Below are positions 1 to 8,014 of a DNA stretch of 64,000 nt, piece by piece (position 1 is the first letter of the stretch; every line of letters starts with the position of its first letter). Under the pieces are notes generated by a model. It was not told where the DNA came from. It saw only the letters and a program-made list of their open reading frames with translations, and ran no database searches. Source of the DNA: Eubacteriaceae bacterium CHKCI004 (lineage in GTDB: Bacteria; Bacillota; Clostridia; Lachnospirales; Lachnospiraceae). Made by a program: the position numbers and the translations under genes. The stretch is from contig FCNR01000050.1 of NCBI GenBank assembly GCA_900016875.1, positions 1-64,000 of the forward strand, in the 5' to 3' direction.

Positions 1-48
1 CGCAAAACGCAAGTCGTCTGCGATTATGCCATAGGTCCCACGCTTATT

Positions 49-95
49 CAAAAAAATATGGCAGCGATTCCATGCAAAGCATGAATCCCTGCCAT
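49..95 (-). terminator. Rho-independent terminator of the C39-like peptidase gene
   Basis: Read on the minus strand, an 17-18 base-pair imperfect hairpin (arms ATGGCAG..GATTC and GAATC..CTGCCAT) is followed directly by a run of seven T. It lies about 100 bases past the stop of the peptidase gene at 196-1734 and points the same way. Confidence 0.75.
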
Positions 96-195
96 AGGGC
101 ATAAGCTGTTTTTGGTGCGACAGCCCCGTTTTAATACTGTATTTATCATAGCATATCTGCTATAGGAGCGCAAGAGCCTGGTAGATGCAGTGTTC

Positions 196-1734
196 TCACT
201 GTGATGAAGTATTGTTGTCCGACACAGATTGATTGCCCGCTGTACCCTTTGAAGAATTCCCCGCCGCAGTTTCATTTCCAGCCTTTTCGACCTCGGTCTC
301 GTTCTCCATGATTGCCGCCATTGCCCCATGGACTGTCGGAGAAGCCTCCTTCATGATCCGGAGCTCTGACAGAGGGATGGCTTCACTGCCGTCCGGCATG
401 GTCAGAGGCTGGCCGTTTTCGCCGGTGATGTATGCTTTTCTGTTTTCGAACTTGACGATGAGACCGTAAGCGCCGTTGTAGGAAACCTTGTCTCCCAGAT
501 GGAAGGTGATGGTTTTTTCTTCCCCATTCTCTTCAAAGTGAATGACGTACTCATTCTGCGGGGAGGTGAAAGTAACGGTTTCTTTGGCCTTTTTCTTCTT
601 CTTTGGCTTGGAGATCACCCAGAACGGACCGCCGGCGCTGGCGCTCTTGGACTGGCTGATAATGTCGGAGAGGGCGTATTTGTAAGCGGAACGTGTGCGG
701 CTGCCCACGTCTGCCACTGTGACATTGTCGTTCTCGTCGATGTCGATGAGCACCATGAAATGTCCACGCCTGGTGAAGTATCCCGGTCCCATCAGAGCGA
801 CAACTGGTTTGCCTTTTTTGAGTGCCTTTTTGATGGAAGCGTAGTCTGTGCCGACGCCTTCGCAGTTCAGGCCGTAAGCTTCGGACATGGCTGGAATCAG
901 GGCGTGTGCGGAGCCGGCAGAAGAATAGTAGCCGTGCTCATAAGCCCAGACCGTTGCGTCCACAGGCGTCACCCACTGTTTGGTGAGAGAGGAGATGACC
1001 ACAGCCATGGAAGTCGGACCGCAGCCGGCAGAAGCAATCTGGTAACCGTTCTGGTTCCACACGCTGTCGGTCTGATTAAAATAAACGAAATCTCCCATGT
1101 ATTCCGCATCGTCTCTGGTGACAATCTGGGAGCTGCCGTAGATCTTCGGGATGATGGCGGAAGGATCTTCGTCTTTTTCCGCGGAATCTTCCTCGTCGAT
1201 GATAGTGCCGTCAAGTTTTTTCAGTTCTTTTTCTTCCTCAATATCGGTTGATGCCTTTTTTTCGGATTTTTTCCGGTTCTTTTTGGAGGAAGAAGTGGAA
1301 GAAGAGTCCTCTGTGGAGGATTCCTTGTGTTGAGAAATATCCTTGTTCTTTTTGCTTTCCGTGGATGTCTCGGAAGTCTCTTCGGAGGCCGGCGCCTCTG
1401 TATCTTCTGAGCTTTCAGTATCCTCTGCTTTGCCAGTGGTGTCAGAGTCTTCAGAAGAGGAACTTCCAGTGGTATCCTCTGTCTCGGACGAGGAGGAAGT
1501 TTCTTCGCTGCTGTCAGAACTGCTTTCGGAGGAATCTTCTGTAGAATCTGTGGATTCTGTAGAAGAATTGTCTTCGGAAGAGTCTCCTTCAGTCTGTTCT
1601 TCTGTGTCAGATGCAGAGGTGGAATATGTATCTGTATTTTGAACAGAAGTATCCGCCGCGTAAATCAAGGCCGGCTGTGTTCCGAGCATGACAGCGCAAA
1701 GCCCCCACATCGTAAAATGTTTTAAAAAGTGCAA
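196..1734 (-). CDS. Secreted C39-type (papain-like) cysteine peptidase with long Ser/Glu/Thr-rich linker
   Basis: A 512-residue exported protein. A signal peptide (basic stretch, then a hydrophobic core ending near ALIYAA) is followed by about 130 residues of low-complexity Ser/Glu/Asp/Thr sequence and a Lys-rich segment. The catalytic domain follows, with the Cys motif SAGCGPTSM near residue 237 and the His motif GHFMVLIDI about 90 residues later, typical of peptidase C39_2/NlpC-like folds. A Lys/Thr-rich tail follows. The linker suggests the enzyme reaches through the cell wall. The start chosen is TTG at 1734, behind AGAAGGA; an upstream TTG at 1776 has no good ribosome site. Substrate unknown. 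It is a single-gene unit closed by the terminator at 49-95. Confidence 0.75.
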   Translation of the reverse strand: MHFLKHFTMWGLCAVMLGTQPALIYAADTSVQNTDTYSTSASDTEEQTEGDSSEDNSSTESTDSTEDSSESSSDSSEETSSSSETEDTTGSSSSEDSDTTGKAEDTESSEDTEAPASEETSETSTESKKNKDISQHKESSTEDSSSTSSSKKNRKKSEKKASTDIEEEKELKKLDGTIIDEEDSAEKDEDPSAIIPKIYGSSQIVTRDDAEYMGDFVYFNQTDSVWNQNGYQIASAGCGPTSMAVVISSLTKQWVTPVDATVWAYEHGYYSSAGSAHALIPAMSEAYGLNCEGVGTDYASIKKALKKGKPVVALMGPGYFTRRGHFMVLIDIDENDNVTVADVGSRTRSAYKYALSDIISQSKSASAGGPFWVISKPKKKKKAKETVTFTSPQNEYVIHFEENGEEKTITFHLGDKVSYNGAYGLIVKFENRKAYITGENGQPLTMPDGSEAIPLSELRIMKEASPTVHGAMAAIMENETEVEKAGNETAAGNSSKGTAGNQSVSDNNTSSQ

Positions 1735-2147
1735 GTGCGATTCCTTCTTTCCTGTACAAATGTAATGGTTTATCAATAACGCTTCATTTAAAACTCCCTG
1801 GAAGGAGTTTATATTATACCATAAAAATAAAAAAATGTGAGCGTGTTCCGGTGAAATATTTGTGAATTTTTACAAAATGATGAATAAAAACCCTGAATTA
1901 TAGAAAATATTTCCAAAAACAACCATAAATGTGTATTAAAAAACATATTTCAAAGCATTATATTTTGGAAAGGAGAGAGAAAAGCAAAAAGATTATGTGT
2001 ACAGAATAAGAGGGAAAATGCTGTATGGCAGATGGTAAGATTGGGGTGGAGAAAAAAGCCGATGAGTGCTAAGATAAAAGAAAAACAACTGACAAATGTA
2101 AAGAAAAGAACGGATATAGATTTAGAAGATGAAGAGGAGAAGTGAAT
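1735..2147. promoter_or_regulatory. Divergent intergenic region with a minus-strand promoter
   Basis: About 410 AT-rich bases between two divergent genes. On the minus strand an extended -10 (TGGTATAAT, near 1812-1820) precedes the peptidase gene, with a small AACTCC/GGAGTT hairpin in its leader (about 1792-1809). On the plus strand the only clear element is the ribosome site AGGAGA at 2135-2140 for the dehydrogenase. No RNA gene or credible coding sequence seen. Confidence 0.45.
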
Positions 2148-3179
2148 ATGAAAATAATAATTTTGGATGGTTACGCAGAGAATCCGGGAGATTTGTCCTG
2201 GGAAGGTTTTGAGAAGCTGGGTGAGCTTACGGTCTATGACCGCACGCCGCGGGAAGATGTGGAAGAGATTCTGCGGCGCATCGGCGATGCGGAGATCATC
2301 TGCACCAACAAAACGCTGATTGGCAGAGAGGTTATCGAGCGGGCGCCAAAGCTTCGCTATATCGGCGTGCTGGCCACGGGCTACAATGTGGTGGATGTGA
2401 ACGCGGCCGCCGAAAAGGGAATACCGGTGACCAACATCCCTGCCTACGGCACGGCGGCGGTGGCGCAGCATGTGATGGCACTGCTGCTGGAGATCTGCAA
2501 TCAGGTGGGCCATCACAGCCGCGCGGTCGGTGAAGGAAGATGGCAGCGTTCCAAAGATTTCTGTTTCTGGGATTATCCGCTCATGGAGCTGGCCGGAAAG
2601 ACCATGGGAATCATCGGTTACGGGCGTATTGGGCAGGCTACGGCGAAACTTGCCCGGGCCTTCGGGATGGATGTGATCGCCTGCCGCCGGCCGGGCAGTA
2701 CCCGGAATATGGCACCAACGGGTGACGCCGTCATGGTGACGCTGGAGGAGCTGTTTGCAAAAGCGGACGTCATTTCTCTTCACTGTCCGTTGTTTCCGGA
2801 AACAGAGGGGCTGATCTGTAAAGAAAATATCGCTAAAATGAAGAACGGCGTTATCATTATCAACACTGCCAGAGGCCCGATCGTGCGGGAGAATGATCTG
2901 GCGGAGGCGCTGAATACAGGAAAAGTCTATGCCGCCGGAGTGGATGTTGTATCAGCGGAACCAATCCGGGGAGATAATCCGCTGCTTATGGCGAAGAACT
3001 GTTTTATCACGCCGCACATTGCATGGGCATCCAGAGAAAGCAGGCAGCGGCTCATGGATACGGCTGTGGCTAATCTTCAGGCATTTCTTGCCGGAGAGGC
3101 AGTAAATGTGGTGAATATGCAGACAGAGGAAATGCAGTCCGGCAAAAAACGCAGTCGGTCTGCCGGCGGACTGCGTTAG
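2148..3179 (+). CDS. D-isomer-specific 2-hydroxyacid dehydrogenase (hydroxypyruvate/glycerate dehydrogenase-like)
   Basis: A cytosolic 343-residue NAD-dependent oxidoreductase that would interconvert a D-2-hydroxyacid and its 2-oxoacid. The Rossmann motif GIIGYGRIGQATAKLA lies near residue 148. The family catalytic Arg (NTARGP), Glu (SAEPI) and His (TPHIAWAS) follow in the expected order. Overall similarity is to hydroxypyruvate/glycerate dehydrogenases; the substrate is not fixed by sequence. ATG 2148 is preferred over GTG 2142, which lies too close to AGGAGA. The final codons overlap a GC-rich hairpin (about 3150-3177), and the FUSC gene starts 12 bases downstream, so the two are probably cotranscribed. 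Confidence 0.88.
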   Translation: MKIIILDGYAENPGDLSWEGFEKLGELTVYDRTPREDVEEILRRIGDAEIICTNKTLIGREVIERAPKLRYIGVLATGYNVVDVNAAAEKGIPVTNIPAYGTAAVAQHVMALLLEICNQVGHHSRAVGEGRWQRSKDFCFWDYPLMELAGKTMGIIGYGRIGQATAKLARAFGMDVIACRRPGSTRNMAPTGDAVMVTLEELFAKADVISLHCPLFPETEGLICKENIAKMKNGVIIINTARGPIVRENDLAEALNTGKVYAAGVDVVSAEPIRGDNPLLMAKNCFITPHIAWASRESRQRLMDTAVANLQAFLAGEAVNVVNMQTEEMQSGKKRSRSAGGLR

Positions 3180-3191
3180 AAAGGATGGATT

Positions 3192-5138
3192 ATGGCAGAG
3201 CAGGTAACACAATGGAGAAAAACATTCTGGCAGTCCCTGCGCGCGACATTTCCGGTGATACTTTTTTTCCTGACCGCATTTTTGAGCGTCTACCTTCTTT
3301 TTGGTATTCACTATGTGATGATGGTCTCGATTCTTACTGTGTTTTTTAAAACCCGCTATAAGAAGAACGATAATACTCTGATTCGCTACATACGTCTGAT
3401 TCTGGTGGGAAGTCTGCTGGTGGTGCTGGCATATGCAAGTTCTTTGAACATCTGGCTGTGTATCATTTTGAATATCACTGTGCCGTTTTGTCTGGTATTT
3501 ACCCAGAGTACGCAGTTCAAGCCTAAAGGATATTTTTCTTTTGCTATGATTTTTGTTTTCCTGTCAATGATTCCACCGGATAACCTGGAGGGAGTTGGGC
3601 GGCAACTCATTGTATTCTGGTTTTGCGTATTGCTGCTGGCAGTGTTTATCGGAGTATATTACCGTTTTTTTGCAAAACGTGGTTCGCAGAATATGACGCT
3701 GGAATATATTTTGTGTGAAATATCTGAAATGATGTTTCTGATTTTTCAGCCGGAGAAAAAGAAAGAACTGGAACACCGCTTTCGGAATTTACTCCATGAC
3801 TTTAATCAGATATCCTATCATCAGAATTTTTTCTCGGTCAGGACAAAAGAAAATCAGATATATGATATGGTCAACACTTTGATTCAGCGGTTTTCCTATC
3901 TGATTACCGATGACGAGTGGAGAAATGAGCTGGATGAAGAGGGAATTCTTCTTCTGGGACGGATCGCCACTTTTTTAAAAGAGACTGCCATGGAGCTTGA
4001 CGCGCCGTCTTATGAGAAGCAGATTAAAACGGCGCAGATGCATTTGGACCGTATGATGGTTCCGGAGGGCAGAATCCGCATTTTCTGCCGGAGCATGCTT
4101 CATATGATTATTTTGATATTGAAAACCCGGAGCGATCGGACGGAGAGATTTTCCAGGATTCACCGGATCAACTGGAGAGAAATCCGGCAGCAGATAACGA
4201 CACGTTTTTCGCTGGAGTCCTTTGAAACCCGGGTAGCCATGCGGGTGTCCGCAGTTATGACCATAAGCTGCATCATCAGCTATATTCTGCCGGTGACCCA
4301 CTCATACTGGATTCCGCTCAATGCATTTCTTCTCATCCAGCCAAGCTGTGAGGAGAGCAGCTACCGCATGAAAACAAGACCTGTAGGAACTATGATCGGA
4401 TGCTGCATCGAATTTCTGGTGCATCCGCTGCTCCCGGGAATCGTTGGCCAGCTTGCTTTTGCGCTGGTGATGATTTCGCTTATGTACTGTGCCACGCCGG
4501 GAACCTGGTATCATCCGATCTTTTCCACCTGCTACGCCCTGACGCTGGCGGGAATGACCATGGACGAGACGACCGCCATCACTCTGCGGCTGCTGTTCCT
4601 GATGGCAGCTGTGGTCATCGTATTTGTGGTAAATCGTTTCTTCTTCCCGGTGCGGAGCGAGGCGCTGTTCAGGTATAATATAAAAGCGCTGCTTCGTCTG
4701 AACCGTATTTACTGGAAAATCATCGGCAAGAATCTGGAGAGAACCCCTGATCTGTCGGTATCAGGAGAAATACTCACTTATTTTCACATGGTTTATGAGG
4801 AATGTACCGGATACCTGCGGAAGAATCCTGCTCTTCCTTCCGGCAGAGGGCTGCGTGTGGTGCTTCTGACTCTGTGGCATATGTTCTCGGAACTTGAACA
4901 GATGCATTATCTGGTAAGCACCGGAGCTGTGTCCGCCGAAGAAAAAGAGGACGCCCTGGCATTTATCACCAGAATTCGAAAAGACCTGTATCCCAGGGTG
5001 AACAGCAGAGATATCATCGGCCTGCGCCGACAGATTCATTACCGGGAACCGGAAGTAAACTATGTGTTTAACAAATATCTGATGCACGCGGAACTGCTGG
5101 GACGTTACCGGAAATGTATTCCGGGCAATGAAGGATAA
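3192..5138 (+). CDS. FUSC-family membrane protein (aromatic acid exporter-like)
   Basis: A 648-residue inner-membrane protein with two clusters of hydrophobic helices, at about residues 15-150 and 345-470. They are separated and followed by hydrophilic domains, the duplicated layout of the FUSC/YccS/AaeB family. The motif YWIPLNAFLLIQPSCEES opens the second membrane half, as in fusaric-acid-resistance-like proteins. Probably an efflux permease for organic or aromatic acids, but the substrate is unknown. ATG 3192 follows AAAGGATGG. It lies 12 bases behind the dehydrogenase, possibly exporting a product or analogue of that pathway. Confidence 0.8.
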   Translation: MAEQVTQWRKTFWQSLRATFPVILFFLTAFLSVYLLFGIHYVMMVSILTVFFKTRYKKNDNTLIRYIRLILVGSLLVVLAYASSLNIWLCIILNITVPFCLVFTQSTQFKPKGYFSFAMIFVFLSMIPPDNLEGVGRQLIVFWFCVLLLAVFIGVYYRFFAKRGSQNMTLEYILCEISEMMFLIFQPEKKKELEHRFRNLLHDFNQISYHQNFFSVRTKENQIYDMVNTLIQRFSYLITDDEWRNELDEEGILLLGRIATFLKETAMELDAPSYEKQIKTAQMHLDRMMVPEGRIRIFCRSMLHMIILILKTRSDRTERFSRIHRINWREIRQQITTRFSLESFETRVAMRVSAVMTISCIISYILPVTHSYWIPLNAFLLIQPSCEESSYRMKTRPVGTMIGCCIEFLVHPLLPGIVGQLAFALVMISLMYCATPGTWYHPIFSTCYALTLAGMTMDETTAITLRLLFLMAAVVIVFVVNRFFFPVRSEALFRYNIKALLRLNRIYWKIIGKNLERTPDLSVSGEILTYFHMVYEECTGYLRKNPALPSGRGLRVVLLTLWHMFSELEQMHYLVSTGAVSAEEKEDALAFITRIRKDLYPRVNSRDIIGLRRQIHYREPEVNYVFNKYLMHAELLGRYRKCIPGNEG

Positions 5139-5151
5139 GACTGTAAATGCA

Positions 5152-5184
5152 ACCATCCCCCGTCCATTGAGGGCGGGGGATGGT
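5152..5184. terminator. Hairpin between convergent genes
   Basis: A strong GC hairpin (ACCATCCCCCG and CGGGGGATGGT) lies in the 64 bases between the convergent FUSC and cotJC 3' segment ends. The T-tracts are weak on both sides, so bidirectional termination is likely but not certain. Confidence 0.6.
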
Positions 5185-5202
5185 GTTTGTAAAATGCCCA
5201 GG

Positions 5203-5673
5203 CTATCTCCGGCATCGCCCGTTCCGGGCGCATCCATTGCCGCAGCCGTTGTTCCCGCCTTTATCGAAGGCCGGGTTGAAGGCGTAGAAGTTCCGGCTGT
5301 TCAGATGATCCTGCACGATTCGAAGTCCTTCACCGAATCTCTGGAAATGCACGATCTCTCTGGCGCGGAGAAATTTGATGGCATCGTAGACGTCCGGGTC
5401 GTCTTTGACAAGGCGGAGAATGTTGTCGTAAGTGATCCGGGCCTTTTGTTCTGCAGCGAGGTCTTCCATCAGGTCTGCGATCGGGTCGCCGGTGGACTGG
5501 AAAGTAGCCGCGGAGAACGGCACGCCGCTGGCGGCCTGCGGCCAGAGGCCGGTGGTGTGATCCACATAGTAATCGGCGAAGCCCTGCTCTTTAATCTGTT
5601 TCACGGTAAGATTACGGGTGAGCTGATGAACGATGGTGCAGATCATCTCAATGTGGTTTAACTCTTCTGTACC
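5203..5673 (-). CDS. cotJC: cotJC 3' segment (spore-coat Mn-catalase-like protein, split gene)
   Basis: About 155 codons matching CotJC/Mn-catalase from the TEELNHIEMI motif to the C terminus. Metal-ligand type motifs EELNHIEM and AREIVHFQRF are present, along with SGVPFSAA and GDPIADLMEDLAAEQKA. The tail is Gly/Cys/Asn-rich. Conserved CotJC sequence begins at LTDIG|TEEL, but the first 62 codons are missing here and lie at 14252-14452 on the same strand. Upstream of residue T the frame runs into the end of an unrelated transporter gene and has no ribosome site, so this piece is not translated alone. Joining at the shared core (5672-5673 with 14268-14269) restores one 217-residue protein. CotJC sits in the inner spore coat. 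Confidence 0.85.
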   Translation of the reverse strand, partial: GTEELNHIEMICTIVHQLTRNLTVKQIKEQGFADYYVDHTTGLWPQAASGVPFSAATFQSTGDPIADLMEDLAAEQKARITYDNILRLVKDDPDVYDAIKFLRAREIVHFQRFGEGLRIVQDHLNSRNFYAFNPAFDKGGNNGCGNGCARNGRCRR

Positions 5674-5690
5674 TGTATCGGTGACATTAG
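5659..5690 (-). other. attR-like junction of the cotJC intervening element
   Basis: Core GG (plus-strand CC 5672-5673) inside AGGTA. The element-side arm ATGTCACCGATA (5676-5687 on the plus strand as its complement) is the inverted copy of the arm at 14254-14265. The other side is cotJC coding sequence (GTACAGAAGAG). The layout matches a serine-integrase hybrid site, with half phage-type palindrome and half target gene. Confidence 0.72.
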
Positions 5691-6211
5691 CCCGCCTGTA
5701 TGAGCTGCCGTATATGTGCTTTTTCCAGCACTGCAGCAGCGGCAAAGTATACAGCGATATTGACGACGCCTTCCGTGATCAGTCCCGGTGAGGAAGCGAG
5801 TCCGGCGGCAAAGCTGCCGTAAAGAATACTGCCCACAGCTGTGTATCCGATGACCATCCATGCCATGCTTAAGATGGCTGCCAGAAAAGTCCGCCAGTGG
5901 AAAAGGCGGAAGCTGCCGTTCTTATCAAACATGAGATGTCCTGCAATGAGAACAATAATAACTTTGATTAAGAATGTAGGAATGACCCATTGGGTAAAGC
6001 CAGTCAGAAAATCTGCCAGGGAGGAACCGAGACCGCTGGCCCAGACTGCCTCCCGCCGTCCGAAGTACGCGGCGCCAAGAAGGATTGCGGCATCGCCCAG
6101 ATGGGCGTAGCCAAGGGGAATCGGAATCTGAATGACCATGGTCATAATGCAGACGAGGGCGGTCAGCAGCGCGCCGCAGCAAAGAGAAAAAGTATTATGT
6201 TTGCGTTTCAT
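5687..6211 (-). CDS. ECF transporter S component (vitamin/precursor uptake)
   Basis: A 174-residue membrane protein with about five or six hydrophobic helices. The conserved HLGDAAILLGAAYFG segment near residue 37 is typical of substrate-binding S components of energy-coupling-factor transporters, especially the ThiW/HmpT-like group. That suggests a thiamine- or pyrimidine-precursor substrate, but this is only a resemblance. No ECF A/A'/T genes are nearby; S components usually share a module encoded elsewhere. The start follows GAGGTG. Its TAA stop lies inside the element's attachment arm, so it is the outermost gene of the element. Confidence 0.7.
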   Translation of the reverse strand: MKRKHNTFSLCCGALLTALVCIMTMVIQIPIPLGYAHLGDAAILLGAAYFGRREAVWASGLGSSLADFLTGFTQWVIPTFLIKVIIVLIAGHLMFDKNGSFRLFHWRTFLAAILSMAWMVIGYTAVGSILYGSFAAGLASSPGLITEGVVNIAVYFAAAAVLEKAHIRQLIQAG

Positions 6212-6380
6212 TTTGTCACCTCATTTTATTATTTGTATATCAGTCACTATAACATAAAACTGGCATGCTATATAGAACCAATTTGTGTTAATTGCAGAGG
6301 TCAGATTATTGATTCGATGGAGGAAAAGCGGTGATTGGGACAGGTCAGATTGTTGTGACAGATCAGATTCCGGATACGGT

Positions 6381-7250
6381 TCATCGTGTTTTACCTGGGC
6401 GGCGACGGGCGCGGCGGGCAAGCTCTGCCTGTGTTCGTTCCCACAGCTCCCGGTCGATGATGGGCGGATGGTGATTTTTTATAAAGATAAATTCTTCTTC
6501 GCCGTGGTTGGAAGCTTTGCGGTGGGTGAGGTAGTCCGGCGTGATGGTCTTTTTCTGGCAGAGATCGCCGGCATATTTTTCGTTTCTCAGAATTTTTATA
6601 ATGACGCCGGGAGACCAGCGGGCAGCGTATTTAGGCGTGAAGCCTTCTTCCAGCAGTTCCGCCGCGATTCGGCGGGCGCTTTTTCCTTCTTCTGTATATT
6701 TGTGGAAGATCCGCCGGACGATGGGGGATTCGGCATCATTGATAAAAATCTGCCCGTTCTGCACGGTGTAGCCAAGAAGATCTCGCCCAAAGACAACGCC
6801 CTGTTCCATTCTCCGCAGCTGTCCCCATTTCACCCGCTCGGATATTTTGCGGCTTTCCTCCTGAGCAAGACTGGCCATGAGAGTAAGCCGCAGTTCACCG
6901 TCACAGTCTCTGGTATCAATATTGTCCAGAATAAAAATCACGCCGACGCGCCGTTCCCGGAGCATCCGCGTGTAGGCCAGGGCGTCCACTGTATTTCTGG
7001 CGAAACGGCTCACCTCTTTTGTAAGAATTAAATCGATCTTCCCGTCCATAGCGTCGTCGATCATACGATTAAATCCGGCACGTTTTCTTGTCTGGGTGCC
7101 GCTGATGCCCTCGTCAAAATATACATTGACAAGCTCCCAGTCACTGTGCTGCCGGATATACTTGTCAAAATAGCGCTGCTGACTGGCAAGCGACTGGGCT
7201 TGTTCTCCTTTGTCGGTGGACACCCGGCAGTAGGCGGCGATTTTTTGCAT
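6381..7250 (-). CDS. Serine site-specific recombinase (resolvase/invertase + recombinase domain)
   Basis: A 289-residue serine recombinase. The resolvase domain (about 1-140) opens with AAYCRVST, with the nucleophile Ser11, and contains the conserved SRFARN. The Recombinase domain (about 155-265) carries GYTVQNGQ and WSPGVIIKILRNEKYAGD. The protein stops soon after this domain and lacks the long zinc-ribbon/coiled-coil tail of most large serine integrases. The gene lies 0.7 kb inside one end of the element that splits cotJC, the usual place for the integrase, and is the obvious candidate to excise it. ATG 7250 follows CGGAG. A Fur-like box lies upstream (7359-7377), between this gene and the divergent repeat-protein gene. 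Confidence 0.88.
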   Translation of the reverse strand: MQKIAAYCRVSTDKGEQAQSLASQQRYFDKYIRQHSDWELVNVYFDEGISGTQTRKRAGFNRMIDDAMDGKIDLILTKEVSRFARNTVDALAYTRMLRERRVGVIFILDNIDTRDCDGELRLTLMASLAQEESRKISERVKWGQLRRMEQGVVFGRDLLGYTVQNGQIFINDAESPIVRRIFHKYTEEGKSARRIAAELLEEGFTPKYAARWSPGVIIKILRNEKYAGDLCQKKTITPDYLTHRKASNHGEEEFIFIKNHHPPIIDRELWERTQAELARRARRRPGKTR

Positions 7251-7358
7251 AGAAGGCTCCGTTAAATGTATTTAATAAAAAAATATGAAAAAAGCAGGAA
7301 ATTATGTTTTTGGCAGTTCCATAAAAGAGATGGACTGAAGGATAATCGTGCCCTAAAT

Positions 7359-7377
7359 GAAAATGATAATCATTATC
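7359..7377. promoter_or_regulatory. Fur box upstream of the repeat-peptide gene
   Basis: The 19 bases GAAAATGATAATCATTATC differ from the classical Fur consensus at one position (third base). The site is 93 bases before the repeat-protein start and 109 before the divergent recombinase start, so iron could control either or both. Fur binding is inferred from the motif. Confidence 0.72.
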
Positions 7378-7407
7378 AAAAATGTTTTCCAAATCGCCAG
7401 AAATCCA

Positions 7408-7436
7408 TTGACAACCCCAGAAAATCATGTTTAAAT
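7408..7436 (+). promoter_or_regulatory. Sigma-A-like promoter of the repeat-peptide gene
   Basis: -35 TTGACA (7408-7413), a 17-base spacer and -10 TTAAAT (7431-7436), about 33 bases before the ATG at 7470. The -35 is perfect and the -10 moderate. The Fur box lies about 30 bases further upstream. Confidence 0.6.
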
Positions 7437-7469
7437 TGCTGTATAAGAAAGAAAAGGAGGTATGTAACT

Positions 7470-7898
7470 ATGGTTTATGGTGAAACAGAAGGATACGCTA
7501 AGAAGGATTCTTACAGCGATTCCTATAGTGACGGATATAGTGAAACAACAGGATACGGGGACGGTTACAGCCACGGAGATTCCTACAGTGATGGTTACGG
7601 CAAGAAAGACAGCTATGGTGATAGCTACGCAGACGGCTACAGCCATGACGGCGACTCCTACAGCGACGGCTACGGCAAGAAAGAGGACAGCTATGGTGAC
7701 AGTTACGGCGACGGCTACAGCCATGACGGCGATTCCTACAGCGACGGCTACGGCAAGAAAGAGGACAGCTATGGCGACAGTTACGGCGACGGCTACAGCC
7801 ATGACGGCGATTCCTACAGCGACGGTTATGGCAAGGGAGACAGTTATGGCGATTCTTACAGCCATGGCGACAGCTACAGCGATTCTTACGGCAAATAA
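7470..7898 (+). CDS. Tyr/Ser/Asp/Gly-rich tandem-repeat protein, putative substrate of the adjacent radical SAM and U32 enzymes
   Basis: A 142-residue protein built almost only from Y, S, D, G, H and K, with 28 Tyr and no Cys. The core is nearly three copies of a 26-residue unit (DGYSHDGDSYSDGYG, then KKEDSYGDSYG); shorter variants of DSYSDGYG flank it. There is no signal peptide or hydrophobic segment. A strong AAAGGAGG stands 7 bases before ATG 7470, with a promoter and Fur box upstream. A hairpin-T attenuator separates it from a radical SAM gene and two U32 genes, the layout of a ribosomally made, modified peptide with many core repeats. Alternatives: a Tyr-rich spore-coat structural protein, or a metal-binding storage protein. 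I do not recognise the family. Confidence 0.72.
   Translation: MVYGETEGYAKKDSYSDSYSDGYSETTGYGDGYSHGDSYSDGYGKKDSYGDSYADGYSHDGDSYSDGYGKKEDSYGDSYGDGYSHDGDSYSDGYGKKEDSYGDSYGDGYSHDGDSYSDGYGKGDSYGDSYSHGDSYSDSYGK
7632..7835 (+). repeat. 78-base coding tandem repeat, 2.6 copies
   Basis: Units at 7632-7709, 7710-7787 and 7788-7835 (partial), encoding the 26-residue repeat. The copies are nearly identical at base level, including synonymous positions, which points to recent duplication or gene conversion. Confidence 0.85.
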
Positions 7899-7936
7899 CG
7901 GGCGCTGGTATCCAAAACAGGAATATTTATGAATAT

Positions 7937-7983
7937 AAGCCTCCATGAAGATGCCGGCAGTGCATCGGAAGGGGGCTTTTCTT
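7937..7983 (+). terminator. Attenuator-type terminator between the repeat peptide and the radical SAM gene
   Basis: A stem of AAGCCTCC against GGGGGCTT, with an inner GATGCCGGCAGTGCATC arm, is followed by TTTTCTTC. It lies 39 bases after the repeat-protein stop and 32 before the radical SAM start. Partial termination here would give more substrate than enzyme. Confidence 0.65.
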
Positions 7984-8014
7984 CATTTTATATAGAAAAG
8001 GAGAATAAAAGAAG

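Noticed and set aside
3150-3177. Hairpin at the end of the dehydrogenase gene as a terminator
   Set aside because: No T-run follows, and the FUSC ribosome site begins at once; at most an mRNA-processing hairpin.
5203-5745. Independent start (MPLLQCWKKH...) for the cotJC 3' piece
   Set aside because: The first 24 codons come from the wrong frame of the ECF transporter end, have no homology and lack a ribosome site.
7632-7835. Tandem repeats as a CRISPR array
   Set aside because: Units abut with no unique spacers and keep one reading frame; they are coding repeats.
7431-7946. Minus-strand ORF rich in Val/Ala/Ile resembling a membrane protein
   Set aside because: It is the antisense shadow of the 78-base coding repeats; no ribosome site, and its repeats mirror the YSDGYG codons.
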